Shown here: piece after piece, positions 43,086 through 55,762 of the stretch
Layout of the letters: each line of letters starts with the position of its first letter
How positions within the stretch are numbered: the stretch's first letter is position 1
Assembly: GCF_010015445.1 (NCBI RefSeq)
Contig: NC_053123.1
Coordinates: 10,637,934 to 10,701,933 of the forward strand
Length of the DNA stretch: 64,000 nucleotides
Direction of reading: 5' to 3'
Source: Perca fluviatilis
Lineage: Eukaryota; Chordata; Actinopteri; Perciformes; Percidae
Notes under the pieces: generated by a model
The model's database searches: none
The model's input: the letters and a program-made list of their open reading frames with translations, nothing else
Told to the model about the DNA's origin: nothing
Program-made: the position numbers and the translations under genes

Positions 43086-44150
43086 GTATAAAAACGACAT
43101 TATATAAAATTGACATAGGAAACAGGCTACATTGTACACATATACACATTATATACTCCGTAAAGTTCAACTAACGCATACTAGCATTAGCGCTTGGTGG
43201 GCTGTTAACACCCAGTATAAACACAGCCGTAAATTTGCGTGGAATGTAGAATGGTCGGCATTTAACAGTCACAAACTCCACCACCAGTTAGCAGTTAGTT
43301 GGATACAAATCACCCCATTTCTGCACCAGTCCGTGTTAACACAGCCCACCTCCAGTAGTCTTACCCGGCGACAGAGCAGCCGGCCTGGTAGCTGGATAGT
43401 CCGGTACACTGTTGTTCAGCCAATGTTTCCACAACAACAAAAACACAGCAGTCTCTGAACTCGCGTTGGGAGTTTCGTTGAAGTTGGATGTAGTCCAGTT
43501 AGTTGTCTAATGAGTGGAAATTTGCAAGCAGGATTGATGGAACATGTGGCCGGCTAGCGTTAGCTTTCCACCTAGCTAGATTATACTCCTGTCCTCGTTT
43601 GCATTTCACCGCTGAGGATGTCCCCTTACCGGCTAGCGGCATCGGGCGACACCGCAGGCTGAGGTGCTGGTCTCCGTAGCAGGCGAAACTTGCGTAGTGT
43701 GTCGAGTATTCCGTCTGTAATAAAGTTTCCTGCATATTCTCTGCTCTTTACCAATGTATCCTGGTGGTACAAATGTGCGGTAGTTTGAATGCACATAATT
43801 GTTGTAAAAGTTTGCTGATGAAAAGAGAGCTTGTTTAGCGAAGCTTCAAGATGACACTCGGTTTTCTTCGGTAAGCTTTGTGTAAAGACCAGTCCAACCC
43901 CCTATGGGCGGGTTGAAAACATGCTGAAGTAGCTCCTACTACTGGCTGTAGTCCATTGCCTCTTGGCAAAAAATCTTGCGATGACGCAAAAATCGTTGTT
44001 TTCCGTCATCGGAAGATTTTTTCCAGACCCACAATACAAAGATCTCTCGTCTCAGGGGGACATGAGGGAGGGAAGCACGGACATTTGAAAATACTACCGT
44101 GTTTCTACTGATACAAAGCTTAATACTAAATCGGTGAAGTATCCCTTTAA

Positions 44151-45134
44151 CAATGTTTTGCCGAGATGAAATTTCTTTGAGCTAACACGATACATGACAA
44201 ACCACATACGCGATACTGTAAGAAGATTGTGCCATATACAGATGCAGTGAAGTAGCAATTATACATAATTGCCCAGTTTTCCTTGAGGCGTGGTCATCAC
44301 GTTAAATTCAAAAAGGGTCTTGGCTTTGTAGCCTGTGCTACGAGTAACTTCCCCCCTAGTGTGAACAATTACAATGGTGTGAAGAATTAATCATAGTGGA
44401 GCTTCCCTAGAGGTTAAACTGTTCAAGATATTTTGTGAAGTTTCAAGCAGGCTGTTTAATCAGGCCCAGTTCAGTTTGATGTATCTCAGTAGGAAGCACA
44501 GGGAATTCCTCAGCTCTGCAAGGAGTCTATGGGAAGCTAATCACATACTGACTAAAATAATACAATATGAGCACATTCAGTGAGGCAGGCAAGCCCATTA
44601 AATAATAACAGTAGAAACCTTCATTAGTATTTCCTTGAGTGTTCATCACTCAGGTGTACCCCCTCTAATGAATGAGGGGAACACACGATTAACGTCAGAC
44701 AATGAAGCCTAATGGGCAACTTCAATGACAGATGCCCAAAGAGGTGCTGGCCCCTAGTGTCGTGTGTGCATGGTAAATCAGAGACACTTGTCAGGGTGGC
44801 ATACTAAATGAAGGCCTATTGAAGCCATACAAAAGCCATTCTTCAAAAACAGAAAAATTTAAACTTTGAAAAATAAAATTAATCCGAATTCGTTCCGAAA
44901 TTTAGCCTTTTTGTTCTTTTTATTACTATTTAGTTTTTACCTTTTTTGCTTAATAAGTCATCAGCTGTCCAACGTCTCGGTCAATGAACCATAGTCTCTA
45001 CTGTAACCAAACTATCTCTTGTTCTGTACCTTTATTGTTGTAAGTCTCCTCTCTAGAATTGCTGTGTGACATGGCTCTAGGGATCACAATGTCTGTCTGT
45101 TAGTTGATCGGTCTGCTCGGTCCTCTACTTTGGT
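44151..45134. other. no feature seen
   Basis: Unique DNA; no coding frame or repeat termini are recognised. Confidence 0.4.
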
Positions 45135-45560
45135 CCAAAATGATAGCTATATTTCAACAACTATTCAATAGATTGCCATTACATTTTATTGATGATTTTT
45201 TTTTTTTTAAGATTATTTTTTGGGGCTTTTCCCTTTATTAGATAGTGGATAGACAGGAAAGCGGGGAGAGAGAGAATCCTAGCAACTTTGATGATACCCT
45301 GACTTTTCCTCTGGCCCCTCCATAAGGTTGACATGTGTGGTTCAGAGTGAAATATCTGGACAATTATTGGACTGCCATTAAATTTACAACAGATATTTCA
45401 GGTCAACTGTTTCACCTTTACTGTCAAATATCTACTAAATGGATTGGCACAAAATTTGGTGGAGCTATCATTGGTGCCCAGCTGATATGTCATGCTGACT
45501 TTTGTGATCCTCTGACTTTTATCCTCAGTGCCACCATGACCATCGTGAGTGCTATTTTGC
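45135..45560 (+). repeat. dispersed fish repeat, copy 2 of 4
   Basis: Contains 'caacaactattgg'-type phrases, 'gattgccattacatttt', 'ttgacatgtgtggttcagag' and 'gatcctctgactttt'. It is interrupted at 45195-45275 by a T-rich piece ('aagattattttttggggc' to 'gatagacaggaaagc') that belongs to another repeat. The 96-aa frame at 45335-45625 is an accident of this repeat. Confidence 0.55.
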
Positions 45561-48029
45561 GTTGTGATGCAACAAAAAAATCATGGATTGGAAACATGTT
45601 ACATTTGCAAATAGTCTTGCATTAAGTGTACCAGCTATTTGTTGTCTCTTCATACGCTCACAGATTGGGGTGTATATGGTTATACCAATGTATATGTACC
45701 AATGTAAGAACAGACACTGTGTTTGATTGTGTTATAATGTTTTGAACACAGTTCTTCATCTGACTGTGCATTGGCATGTGAAGGGAGCTTCTGTGCTTAT
45801 TAATCTGTCCAAGAGCATGTGAAATGAGAGTGAACAGACTTCTAACCTCCATCTGGGGCCCATGGGACCTGCTTACTCGACAGTCACTGTGCCTTACAGC
45901 AGTAGATGGCCCGTGGAGGTGGCAATGCATTCACAAACCACTTTGGTGTGACCACCAATGTCACTTTTTTGCTGAGGAAATGGAACCAATTGCTATGCAT
46001 TTCTGTGCTTGTGTTTTCATTAAAAGACTGAGCAGGTCACAAGACACCTCCTGAATATTGTTGCTTGCATACTACAGTTGAATGACAATTTCAAGAGCTC
46101 AAAGCCATTGTATTGCTGTAGGAAAACAAAACAAAGAGAAACAAACTCAAAAACTAAAAGACATGGTGGAAGGCAAAGACTAAAGACTAAAACATGAAAT
46201 TCTACTCCATATTTTATTTGTGTTTGAATCAGAGTGCTGGGATCTTTCAGGTTTTGGCACAAGGTGTGAAAGCACAAGAATAAAAAAATGACAAAGGACA
46301 CACTTTTCAAGGTTGCACACCAATACCACAGTTATGAAAAAAAACACAAATGTCTGACCAGTGCAGCATTCGCTCCTCTGAGCTAATGGAGCTGATTGCA
46401 TGGCTAAAGATAACATGTCCTCTAGCCTCCTCCAGCTAAATCCCCTCATCAATGTTCCACACATCTGGTTGTTAGGGAGGGATCCAGGTCAAAGCCTTGT
46501 TGGATCTCAATCTCAGTCAATTTACACAGGATGACGGCTTAGAACGATACAATCCACAACCTCCTGGCACTGCGGCATGGATTGCTAATTAATTAACTTA
46601 GCTCAGGGCTGACAAAGGAGAGCTTATGTGTCACCATTGTTTCATCAGTATTAATAAATGACTCAGGAGAGAGAACAATATGCTTCTGACTATAACTGCA
46701 CAAACAGAAGGAGCTGACGACAATGTAAATGGCCATGACAAAGTATTCACAATTTTCACAAATACCATCTTCAAGTGCTGGTGCAAACTTTCATCTCATA
46801 TCTGCTGATATGAAGACAAAAGGTCTGTGCTTCCGTGTCTGGCACCGCGCCATAGATCCATATTAGAAGCCTGACTGACAGAGAGGATGTAAATCCTCGC
46901 TGTCTCATTGCCACAGAGACCATCTTCCCCTCATTTGAATTCACAGAGCCGTTGCCAATAAGAGGAGCACATTTATTTCATTTCCATACACTTAATCCCA
47001 TTCATTTACACAGTCTCTGGTGTATCTACCCAGAACATGTACCTTTTCTCAGTTTAACAATCAAACCCAGTGCTTGGGGAGAGCCACTGCTGTGGAGAGC
47101 CTGAACCAGGAAATCAGCTTACACTGGTAATTAGTTTGCCCATTTGGTTGCTGACAGTTGAACTGCTTTCATCAAAATACCACAAGCTGGGATGCCTCGT
47201 GTTGCCGTAACACACTAGCCTTGGTGACTTATGATTGCCAGCCTCTTCCAGAGAAACAAGTCTCCTACCTGTATCGTCCTAAGCATCTATGTCATCCATT
47301 TAGGATGGGATGAAATTCCACCTCCTGGGCACATTTCCCCTCCAGAGAAAACAACCTTTCTGACACAGAGATGTCAAACCTCCTGATTAACTATGTAACA
47401 GTGCTTTGTCTGCAAGCCAAGGCCGATATTGTGAGTAATAAGGAAAAAAGAGGCTTTTGAACAATGTCAGCTTGTTTCCGCAGGTGTCCACAGCTTTTTT
47501 CCTCTGAAAGACTCATTAAATTTATGCAAATGACATTGTCACCCCTTGAAACATGCAAATGCAATCCTTGCATTGTGTTATGAGTGCTCTGCAGAAAGTG
47601 AAAATTTCTCTCTTCCTGGCAGCACAAGTAGTGTTAGCGTTTCGGTTGCTGACAAGGTCTGTAAATATTTTGCCTTAATCTTATTTCCTGTTTTCTAAAC
47701 ATCAGTGGATGGTATTTTCCTTATGTCCTTAATTGAAAGAAGAAAATATAGCAGACCCACTCATAGCTTAGGGCCTTATGCAGATGCATGGGTGTGCATA
47801 TGTATGCATACAGTATACCTGCAGTTATCATATTAACCAATCAGAAACTCTTATCTCCAAACTTGGAGTCATTTGCTGCACTATCTCTGTGATGTTCTTG
47901 AGCGGGGACATTTAGGGAGGCATTTGGAGAGCATGAAAAATCGATCATTAACTGTAAGGCATTTCAGGGCCTGAGATATACGTTAAAGGTAATTAATGAG
48001 TAGGTAGTACAAAACTGGTTGATGCCTTC
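45561..48029. other. unique DNA, possible conserved non-coding sequence
   Basis: No gene is supported. Repeat-poor with homeodomain-like AT motifs (for example 'ctaattaattaac' near 46586) and two octamer motifs (47524-47560). Such stretches are candidates for conserved non-coding elements, but that needs alignment. Confidence 0.35.
47524..47560 (+). promoter_or_regulatory. two ATGCAAAT octamers
   Basis: Exact octamers at 47524-47531 and 47553-47560, 29 bp apart on the same strand. The octamer is the classic POU/Oct site. Paired exact copies are more suggestive than one, but no promoter is visible nearby. Confidence 0.35.
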
Positions 48030-48130
48030 TCCTTCAGTGTTCAGATTCAGATTTAGATTCACATAACTTTATTAGTCCCCAAGGGGGCAATTCAGATTTA
48101 CAGTCAACCCATACATTAAGGGTTAAACTT
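48030..48130. repeat. LINE 3' tail-like fragment, reverse
   Basis: 'aactttattagtccccaagg' followed by 'gggcaattcag' is the reverse of the 3' end of several fish LINEs, preceded by short 'attcagattta' repeats. Confidence 0.5.
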
Positions 48131-48479
48131 AAAAAGTTCATTAAAAAGTGTATTGGCACGCAATGCATATAATGTAATGTTATAAAATAATAAAATGTGT
48201 GTAGCGCAGTACAGACCCACATACTCTGTGTCTTTTAAAGTGTGGACATTTGATATCATTTCAGTATGTTAGAAAGTTATTGTTTTTATTTTAAAGGGTT
48301 AAAACAACAACAAATGATGCACGAACACTTACAAAAGAGTTTGTTAGTTAGTTAGGCAGATTTCCAGCGAGGCAATTGTTAGCTTTCGCAACTAGTTATA
48401 CGATGTCTGAACAATATCCTACTTCAATTTTAGTTTATCTTAGATGCAAAGGCAATGTACCATGACAGAGTCTACAGCC

Positions 48480-48570
48480 ACAATAGTGGTGAGGCTGCAC
48501 TTTGGCATAATAATGCTTTGAGGTAATGTTTTCCATGATAACCACCATTGTTTAGCTTGTTAGCATGCTA
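48480..48570 (-). repeat. dispersed fish repeat, copy 3 of 4
   Basis: 'gctttgaggtaatgttttcc' and 'tttagcttgttagcatgcta' resemble the 'gctttgagctaaat...' and 'tttagcatgttagcatgcta' parts of the family also seen at 51850-52160. Confidence 0.4.
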
Positions 48571-48637
48571 AAAAATTGGGATGTGACAGATAATTTGCAT
48601 TTAAACCTGCTCGAATTGATTGTTTTTTGGACACTTC
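48565..48637. repeat. 72-bp direct repeat, copy 1
   Basis: Contains 'gtgacagataatttgcattt' and 'gattgttttttggacactt'. The second copy is at 49115-49187, about 550 bp away, with a handful of mismatches. Confidence 0.85.
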
Positions 48638-49114
48638 TGGAGACGACCAACTGGCTGGGATGGCATTGTATTTCCTAGAGGAAATTATCATTTATATTTC
48701 TTATTCCTTGTTTAAAATAATGAAAGCTGTTTAGCCAATAGGTATAGAATTATGTTATTGGTTGATCGCCAAAGGAAACAGGGTTGTATTTTATCTTCAA
48801 GACACCTCACTATGATTACAAAGTCTTCCTCACATGCAGGACCCCATGTGCATGTATGAACTTTAAAATGGCCAGTTCATATTCCCTAGGCCACTTTAAA
48901 TTCATAAAGGTCATCTTGTTTGTATGGTTTGCTAATTTCATCTTTCCCATACTACTGTACACCATTAGGGCTGCTGCTCATTTGCTGTTTTGTCAAGCTA
49001 TTGTTTGGTTTTACCTTCAGATTTTATCAAGTGATATTATGTGAAGAAAAACGTTGAATCAGAAATTATTATTTGTCAAAACAACAGATTCAATCTGGGA
49101 TTCTCAATTGCCAA

Positions 49115-49187
49115 TGCTTAAAAAATTGGTATGTGACAGAGAATTTGCATTTAAACCTGGTCAAATTGATAGTTTTTTGGCCACTTG
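49115..49187. repeat. 72-bp direct repeat, copy 2
   Basis: Contains 'gtgacagagaatttgcattt' and 'gatagttttttggccactt'. Flanks outside the 72 bp do not match copy 1. Confidence 0.85.
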
Positions 49188-51849
49188 TTAGCAAACAGTT
49201 TCCTATTTACACACCTAGCAGATACAGAGCAACATATGCATTCATTTGGAGTCCTCTTGGCCGCCTGATAATGTTTAATATTTAACTAGAAAGAAGTGAT
49301 GTGGTTTTCCGTAACTGCAGTAAACAGCATTAGAATGGTGACTGAATTGATGGATAGTAAACAGAACCAGCCTCAGACTTTCTCACCACCCACCACTGCG
49401 GTCTTAGTCTAATTGGCCCTGGCTGTTTATCCTTTCTTTTCTTTATCTGCCTGAAGTGCCGTTTATCTTTTTTTTTTCCTCCGTCTGTGCCTTTCCATGA
49501 TCCCATCCACGCCTCCAGTGTTGGCCACACATATTGTATTTACAACTAGACTGTTGATGCCTCTGGTGAAGCTCCACTGTGGCGAATAGCTCTCTGTCTC
49601 TCTGGTCCAGATCTGCAGGGTCTAGTGGAGCACCAGCATCTCTAGGCTTGGGTTGTGGCTGTAGTGGATATTAGCCATCTCCCCCCAGTTGAGTTCTTTA
49701 AAATAGGATTAGGCGTGCTTACTGGCTTCTTTGGAAACACAGTTACATTGGCTCACACTTATCTGTGATGAGCAGTCATGAACTGATGGTAGAGGAATGA
49801 GGAACAAAATTTTCCTTTAAAAAACCATTTCAATATCACATAATCTGGTGTAGCTGATCTGGTTTACAGCATAACCTTGGTTCACCTGATTCTTTCAGGA
49901 ATGGAGGTCACAATGTATTTAACAGCAAGCGTCTGCTGAGTTGTAGTTGCATTTTTAGTTACATACATTTTTCTTATGAGCTTCAAACTTGTCAAAAAAG
50001 ACATTATTAATCAGACAACCCTTCATTTAATCCTGTAAGTGCTGGGTTGTCTGAGGTTGTCACACAGAAGATTATATGTATTTCAGAAGCATTCAATTAG
50101 TAATGAAAAAATCAGAAATGTTATTTTTAAAAAGCAAGAACAGTTCAAAATCATTCTTACTTTTATCCTATACGAAAGACATTTTAGAACAAAATAATGA
50201 TAATAAAAAGAATTGCGCTTGATGATTTGCTAATTTAACAGCTTGAACATGGCTTGGCCGATAACACATACAGATTTGAGATGTTTTAAAGTAGGGCTGA
50301 ATGATTCATAATTCGCTGAAATAAACGCTGAAATGATGTGATGAAGACTCGGCATTATATTTTATTTATTCATTTAATATTTCTTATATTTCTTCCTGTT
50401 TTGTTCGAATCAGGTATAGTTTGTCGTCTTAACAAGTTTTAGCTAAGAGTTAATGATTTTAGCCACAGACTTGGCGGCTCAAATGATAATTGCCACTGAA
50501 TCGTCATCAGCTAAACAATGTCTCTGCATTAGCCAGACTACAAAATGAAACTCTTGGGGTGTTTGTGAGCTTTGAGTACTCTATATACTACAAAAAAAGT
50601 AATACCTCTGATGGCATTAGTGCCATCAGGCCATCCACCTTGTTTTGTAGAAAATGTTTCAAGGAGCACCACATTTCTTTACACAGGACTTATTAAACCA
50701 AGGTGCTGTTTCCCATCTAATTTCTTGCTACTTTGATATTCTAAATATCAACTTGGATCAATATGAAGAATTCTCAAAATTGCATTTGCCCTTTAACAAA
50801 GTAGTAGTTGGATGCAAATATTTCAGTGATATTTCTTTCCAGCTGACTAAATGGCATACTTTATGTGTTTCGGTTGCTTGATAACATCATCTCAAACGTA
50901 TTGGTCAAACTAGAAAATGACCTGCAGCTGCATTATCTATCATTTCAGCAGCCCAAATTGTTGTCCACACATGCACATTTGCTTCAGGCAGTACTCACAA
51001 TATCGTTGAAAAACATGAGTAATACTCTGAAAATGTAGAATATTGAACAAATTGCACGCATCTATGATCTGGAAGTGCAGTGTTGAGCTTAATTTTGTTC
51101 TACTGTATCTGACCTTAGTAAACATCCTATCAGATTATCTCAATTGATTACATCTCATGCAAGAAAATCACAGGGAGCATTATGCACTTAGGTGTGATCC
51201 CTGACCTGACAGATGTTAATGTCATTCTCTTTGCTAGTTCCTTGGAAAGCTGAGAATACATTACTGTGATTCTCAAGGTCAGGTAGAATACATGTAATGA
51301 AATGAAAGTCTTTGATCCATCACCATGGGGAAATTCCTTGAAAAATGATCTGGGGGTTTGCGGCTTAGTTGCAGTGACAGACGGTCACATAGAGTCCAAA
51401 CTAGCGGTCTGGAATGGCATTAAATGCGCTGTTGCCAGACACGTTGTTTGATTGCTTCTGGATAGGAAATGCAGATTCTGCTCTTTTAGGTCATTTGCAA
51501 GGCAGATGAGATATCCTTTTTTTCTGTTGTCTTGGTTTTAAAATCTGTTCATTAAGCCATTGTAAAAGATGTCATTGTATTGCTTGAAAGCTCTGACTAT
51601 GATGTTCTAACCCAGGGTTTTCCAGCCTTTTTTTCCTTGGCACCCAGCCATGCTTTTTACATTTTATTACTGGGGTTGTATTTGTTAGGCACCCTTTTTT
51701 GATCATACTTTTATTTATTTATAGGACTGCTGTAATAAATCCATAAAGCTTTTTAGATCGGAATATCAGTTCATTGTTCTATACCTCTGTAATTTATATA
51801 AATTGTTAAGAAAAAAAGACTCTGCAGCCATACTGTACTCAGATACAGT
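49188..51849. other. unique AT-rich DNA
   Basis: No gene is supported and only short unrecognised frames occur. Near 51615 'cagggttttccagcc' looks like a hAT-type end, but no partner was found. Confidence 0.4.
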
Positions 51850-52160
51850 GGTGCTTTGAGCTAAATACTAACATGAGCAAGCTAACACCTTCACAGTGAC
51901 ATTATGTTAAAATGTTGATGTTTGGCACGTAATGTTCACCATCATAGTTTATCATGCTAAGAGTTGCTAATTAGCAAGTACAAGCACAGCTGATGGAAAT
52001 GCCTTTAGTTTATTGGTCGCCAAAATATGTTTTCACCTGATGATGTCGCTACAGGAAAAGTCACAGGATCACCAAAGTTATTATAATTCATGCTGATGGG
52101 GACATGTCAGTACCAAATATAACGACAATCCATCCGATAGTTGTTTTGAGTGATAGGCTG
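51850..52160 (-). repeat. dispersed fish repeat, copy 4 of 4
   Basis: Includes 'gctttgagctaaatactaac', 'atgctaagagttgctaatta', 'ggatcaccaaagttattata' and 'acgacaatccatccgatag'. It is the longest copy of the family in this window and lies opposite to 45135-45560. Confidence 0.65.
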
Positions 52161-52727
52161 AAGGACTGAGTGTTCAGCTCTTTCAGCTCCATTTATACAG
52201 CCGGGTATTCAGAAATCCTTCTTTGCATATGATGACATTTATGATATGGCCCAAAGGGAGACTGAATATTGAATAAGTAAAACCGTTAGCCATTTTCTCT
52301 AAAGAACTCTGTATTAAGCCCCAAATAAAAAGCAATGACGGTATTCCTGCCAACATTTTTATGGTAAATGTGGAGCTTTGTGTGAAATTGTCGGCTGGAT
52401 CAATACAGCCTCTCCTAGGATTTCTTCCATTCAAGATAACCTTATCCCAGCAGAGAGGGCGCCCCTATCAAAAGCACTTGATGTGAATGACAAGAAGCAA
52501 ATACCTCTTTTCCAAAGAGGCTTGAATCTTTTTGTCATTATCGTTACCAGATAAGAGAAGAAATGATGTGGAAAAACACTAAGCTTTTCGTTAACTGGTG
52601 CTGTGCCTAATTTCTCTTCTATTTCTTGTTATCAATAAATGATATTTATTATCATTATTACATGTGAAGCACAAGTCATTATCACTACAATGGCACATCA
52701 TAACATGACAATGATTCAGAGACAAAT
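52161..52727. other. no feature seen
   Basis: Unique DNA up to the hAT target duplication. Confidence 0.4.
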
Positions 52728-53890
52728 GAAACAATTAGGGATGCACCGAACCCAGGGTTCAGGTTCAGATTCGGCCGAACATTGGGCTTTTTGACGGGGT
52801 TCGGTTTCGGCCCAACTTTAGAATTTTTTTCCACCGAACCCTACTCTTGCAATATGGGCGCTTCGCTGGTCGCCGTAATGACGGCGTCGTTGATTACGGG
52901 AAGGTGTTTACGTAGGTGCACCGTTAAAGTGAAAATGGAACTTGGTAGCAGAAAGTTGGCAGTACTTTCAGTCAAAAGAAGGCGATTCAAGTCGAGCTAC
53001 ATGTTCAATTTGCAATGCCGATTTTTCTCATGGTGTCAAGGACCCTAAACAACACACAACATTGCCACTGTTAAGACATTTGCGTATGAAACGTCGAAAA
53101 GAATACGAGTTGTGCATCATGAATCTACAGACAGCACCCAAAATGCAGCAACTTCAGGTACAGCAAAGGAAGGACAGTCACAGCTAAAAACTTGTGTTAA
53201 CCAGACAACCATTACCAGCTTTGCTAGCCCTACACCAAACAAACACTGGTCCTCAGATAACCCACGGGCCAAAGCCATTCATGCAGCAATTGGGAAAATG
53301 ATAGCCACTGACTTGCAGCCCTATAGCATAGTGGAAGACACTGGATTCAACAAGCTACTCCATCTGCTTGAGCCATGTTACAAAATCCCCTCCAGGCACT
53401 TTTTACTGAAAAAATCATCCCTGAAATGTACGAGTCCATCACTTCCCGTATACAAGCACATGTTGCCGAAGCACAGGCTTTAGCATTTACATGCGACATA
53501 TGGACTTGTGAGTACACTATACAGTCCTACATCAGTGTGACCTCACATTGGATTGATGATGATTTCAAGCGCACACATGCTATTCTTCGATGTGAAGCAT
53601 TCAATGGAAGGCACACCGCATTTAAGTAAGTAAGTAAACTTTATTTATAAAGCACCTTTCACAGACAAAATGGGTCACAAAGTGCTTTACAGTAAAATAA
53701 AAACAGAGCAATGACAACACATACAAAGCTATATGGCTAATAAAATGCTTGTCTAAAAAGATGAGTCTTCAGATGTTTTTTAAAGGTTTCCACAGAATCC
53801 AAAGCTCTCAAGGCTAAAGGGGAGAGAGTTCCAGAGCCCTGGGGCCACCACCGAAAATGCACGATCACCTCTTGTTTTTAAAAACGTGTT

Positions 53891-55762
53891 CTAGGAACAA
53901 TTAAGAGTTCCTGACTTGAAGACCTCAAGCGCACCAGGAGTGTGTGCGTGCAGTAGATCCTGGATGTACGAGGGCGCTTGGCCACGTAAGGCTCTATAGG
54001 TAATAGTTAAAATTTTAAAATGCACTCTAAAACCAATCGGTAGCCAGTGAAGAGCCTTAAGCACAGGAGTAATGTGCGACCTCCTGCCGGTCTTAGATAA
54101 AAGTCTTGCTGCTGCATTCTGTACGACTTGCAGTTTGTCCAAGGATGATTTGTTTAAGCAGGTGTATAGTACATTGCAATAATCCAAACGAGAAGAAACA
54201 AAAGCATGAACAAGCATCTCCATCTCTCTTTGAGAAACCACAGATCTAATTTTAGCAATGTTCCTGAGATGGAAAAAACAGGAACGAACCACGGACTTCA
54301 CATGACTGTTAAAACACATAGATTTGTCAAAAATGACACCCAGATTACGCACAGCATTGCGGTCAGATACTGATAGAGTCCCAATAGCCTGCTTAATCCT
54401 AGGGGTAATATTATCTGGGGCAAAGATCATCACCTCAGTTTTGTCAGAGTTTAATTGCAGGAAATTGTCAGCCATCCATTCGGTAATGGAGGCTAAACAA
54501 TTATGCAATAATGACAGTTTGTCTAGCTTATCAGGGCCGAAAGATAAATATAATTGTATATCATCAGCATAACAATGGTAAGATATACCTTCAAAACTAC
54601 CAATAATCTTACCAAGAGGAAGCATATAAAGACTGAATAGCAAAGGGCCAAGCACAGAACCTTGGGGCACACCACAAGACAAAGGAGCAGAGTCTGACAT
54701 GTAAGTTCCCATAGCTACAGAAAAACTCCTGTCTGAAAGATAGGAAGAAAACCATTCCAGGGCTGATCCAGTAATGCCCACCGTTGTTTTCAGTCTGTTA
54801 ATCAGAGTGCAGTGATCCACAGTATCGAATGCTGCACTCAGATCCAGAAGGACTAGAACAGAACATTTACCCCCATCAGCAGCCATCAGAATATCATTAG
54901 AGACTTTTAGGAGAGTAGTCTCAGTTGAATGGTTTTTTCGAAAGCCAGACTGAAATTTGTCAAATATATCATTGGAATCCAGAACTTTATTTAGCTGGCT
55001 CGCAACAACCTTTTCTAAATTTTTTGAAATAAAAGGTAATTTAGAAATAGGCCTGTAGTTTATAAACGAAGCTGCATCAAGATTATTCTTTTTCAATATA
55101 GGCTCGACAACAGCATGCTTAAAACAGCTAGGGACCTGGCCCAGCTGAAGAGATAAATTTAAAATTGAAACCAAACATGGTCCAAGCTGATGTATGGATT
55201 TTAAAAGTAAAGATGTTGGTAAAATATCAACTGGACTTTGGGAAGGTTTCATCGAGCCCACTAGCTTAATAAAATCATTCAGGGACAAGGGGCAAAAGGA
55301 GTCCAGTACTGAAAGTCTCTGATGAGTAACAATATGGGGGCTTACTGATGGAATTATGCCTGCCCTGATAGCACTAACCTTGTCCACAAAATGAGACAAA
55401 AAATGGTTGCAGTCCACATTTGAAAACACAGGGACAGTACACTTGGCGGGGGAAACAATATTGTTAATAGTCTCAAACAGAGCTTTAGGATTGTTTTTAC
55501 AGGAAGAAATCAGCTTCGTAAAATAAGAGGCTCTAGCCTCCTTGATCGTTTCATTTAGGTCAATTAAGAGCTCTTTAAGATACAAGCGATGGACTTGGAG
55601 CTGAGTTACTTTCCATAAACGCTCAGTTCTCCGACAGCTACGCCTCAAGCTGCGAATGGCGTCGTTCATCCACGGGGTTGTATTAACAGAGAGTAATTCT
55701 CTAATTTTAAGAGGCGCCACTTTATTCAGCAGCAGGGTGCAATGATCCAGAAACGACATCAT
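53891..55762 (-). CDS. L2 reverse transcriptase (open 623-codon frame)
   Basis: The longest frame in the window. The N-terminal part (residues 1-150) is the linker between endonuclease and RT. RT blocks follow in order: 'INYRPISKLPFISKNLEKVV' (234-253), 'FQSGFRKNHSTETTLLKVS' (270-288), 'LLDLSAAFDTVDH' with the first catalytic Asp at 307, 'GVPQGSVLGPLLFSLYM' (364-380) and 'CYADDIQLYLSF' with the YADD box at 398-401. C-terminal L2 blocks include 'SSRLDYCN' and 'ALHWLPI'. The frame is lost near 53890, so the last 40-60 residues ('APGLWNSLP', 'FKKHLKTHLF' types) lie in other frames. All catalytic residues are intact; loss of the C-terminal end and the upstream frameshift suggest a recent but inactive copy. 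Confidence 0.9.
   Translation of the reverse strand: MMSFLDHCTLLLNKVAPLKIRELLSVNTTPWMNDAIRSLRRSCRRTERLWKVTQLQVHRLYLKELLIDLNETIKEARASYFTKLISSCKNNPKALFETINNIVSPAKCTVPVFSNVDCNHFLSHFVDKVSAIRAGIIPSVSPHIVTHQRLSVLDSFCPLSLNDFIKLVGSMKPSQSPVDILPTSLLLKSIHQLGPCLVSILNLSLQLGQVPSCFKHAVVEPILKKNNLDAASFINYRPISKLPFISKNLEKVVASQLNKVLDSNDIFDKFQSGFRKNHSTETTLLKVSNDILMAADGGKCSVLVLLDLSAAFDTVDHCTLINRLKTTVGITGSALEWFSSYLSDRSFSVAMGTYMSDSAPLSCGVPQGSVLGPLLFSLYMLPLGKIIGSFEGISYHCYADDIQLYLSFGPDKLDKLSLLHNCLASITEWMADNFLQLNSDKTEVMIFAPDNITPRIKQAIGTLSVSDRNAVRNLGVIFDKSMCFNSHVKSVVRSCFFHLRNIAKIRSVVSQREMEMLVHAFVSSRLDYCNVLYTCLNKSSLDKLQVVQNAAARLLSKTGRRSHITPVLKALHWLPIGFRVHFKILTITYRALRGQAPSYIQDLLHAHTPGALEVFKSGTLNCS

Larger units (their letters stand above)
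42737..44146. mobile_element. TTAA-flanked element 4
   Basis: Termini 'agggagatttcaccg' and the complement 'agggatacttcaccg' are flanked by TTAA (42733-42736 and 44147-44150). At 1.4 kb it has no transposase remnant. It contains a (GACA)n run and a LINE-tail-like fragment. Confidence 0.8.

Noticed and set aside
51610..51660. hAT-like end 'cagggttttccagcc'
   Set aside because: No partner end or 8-bp duplication could be located.
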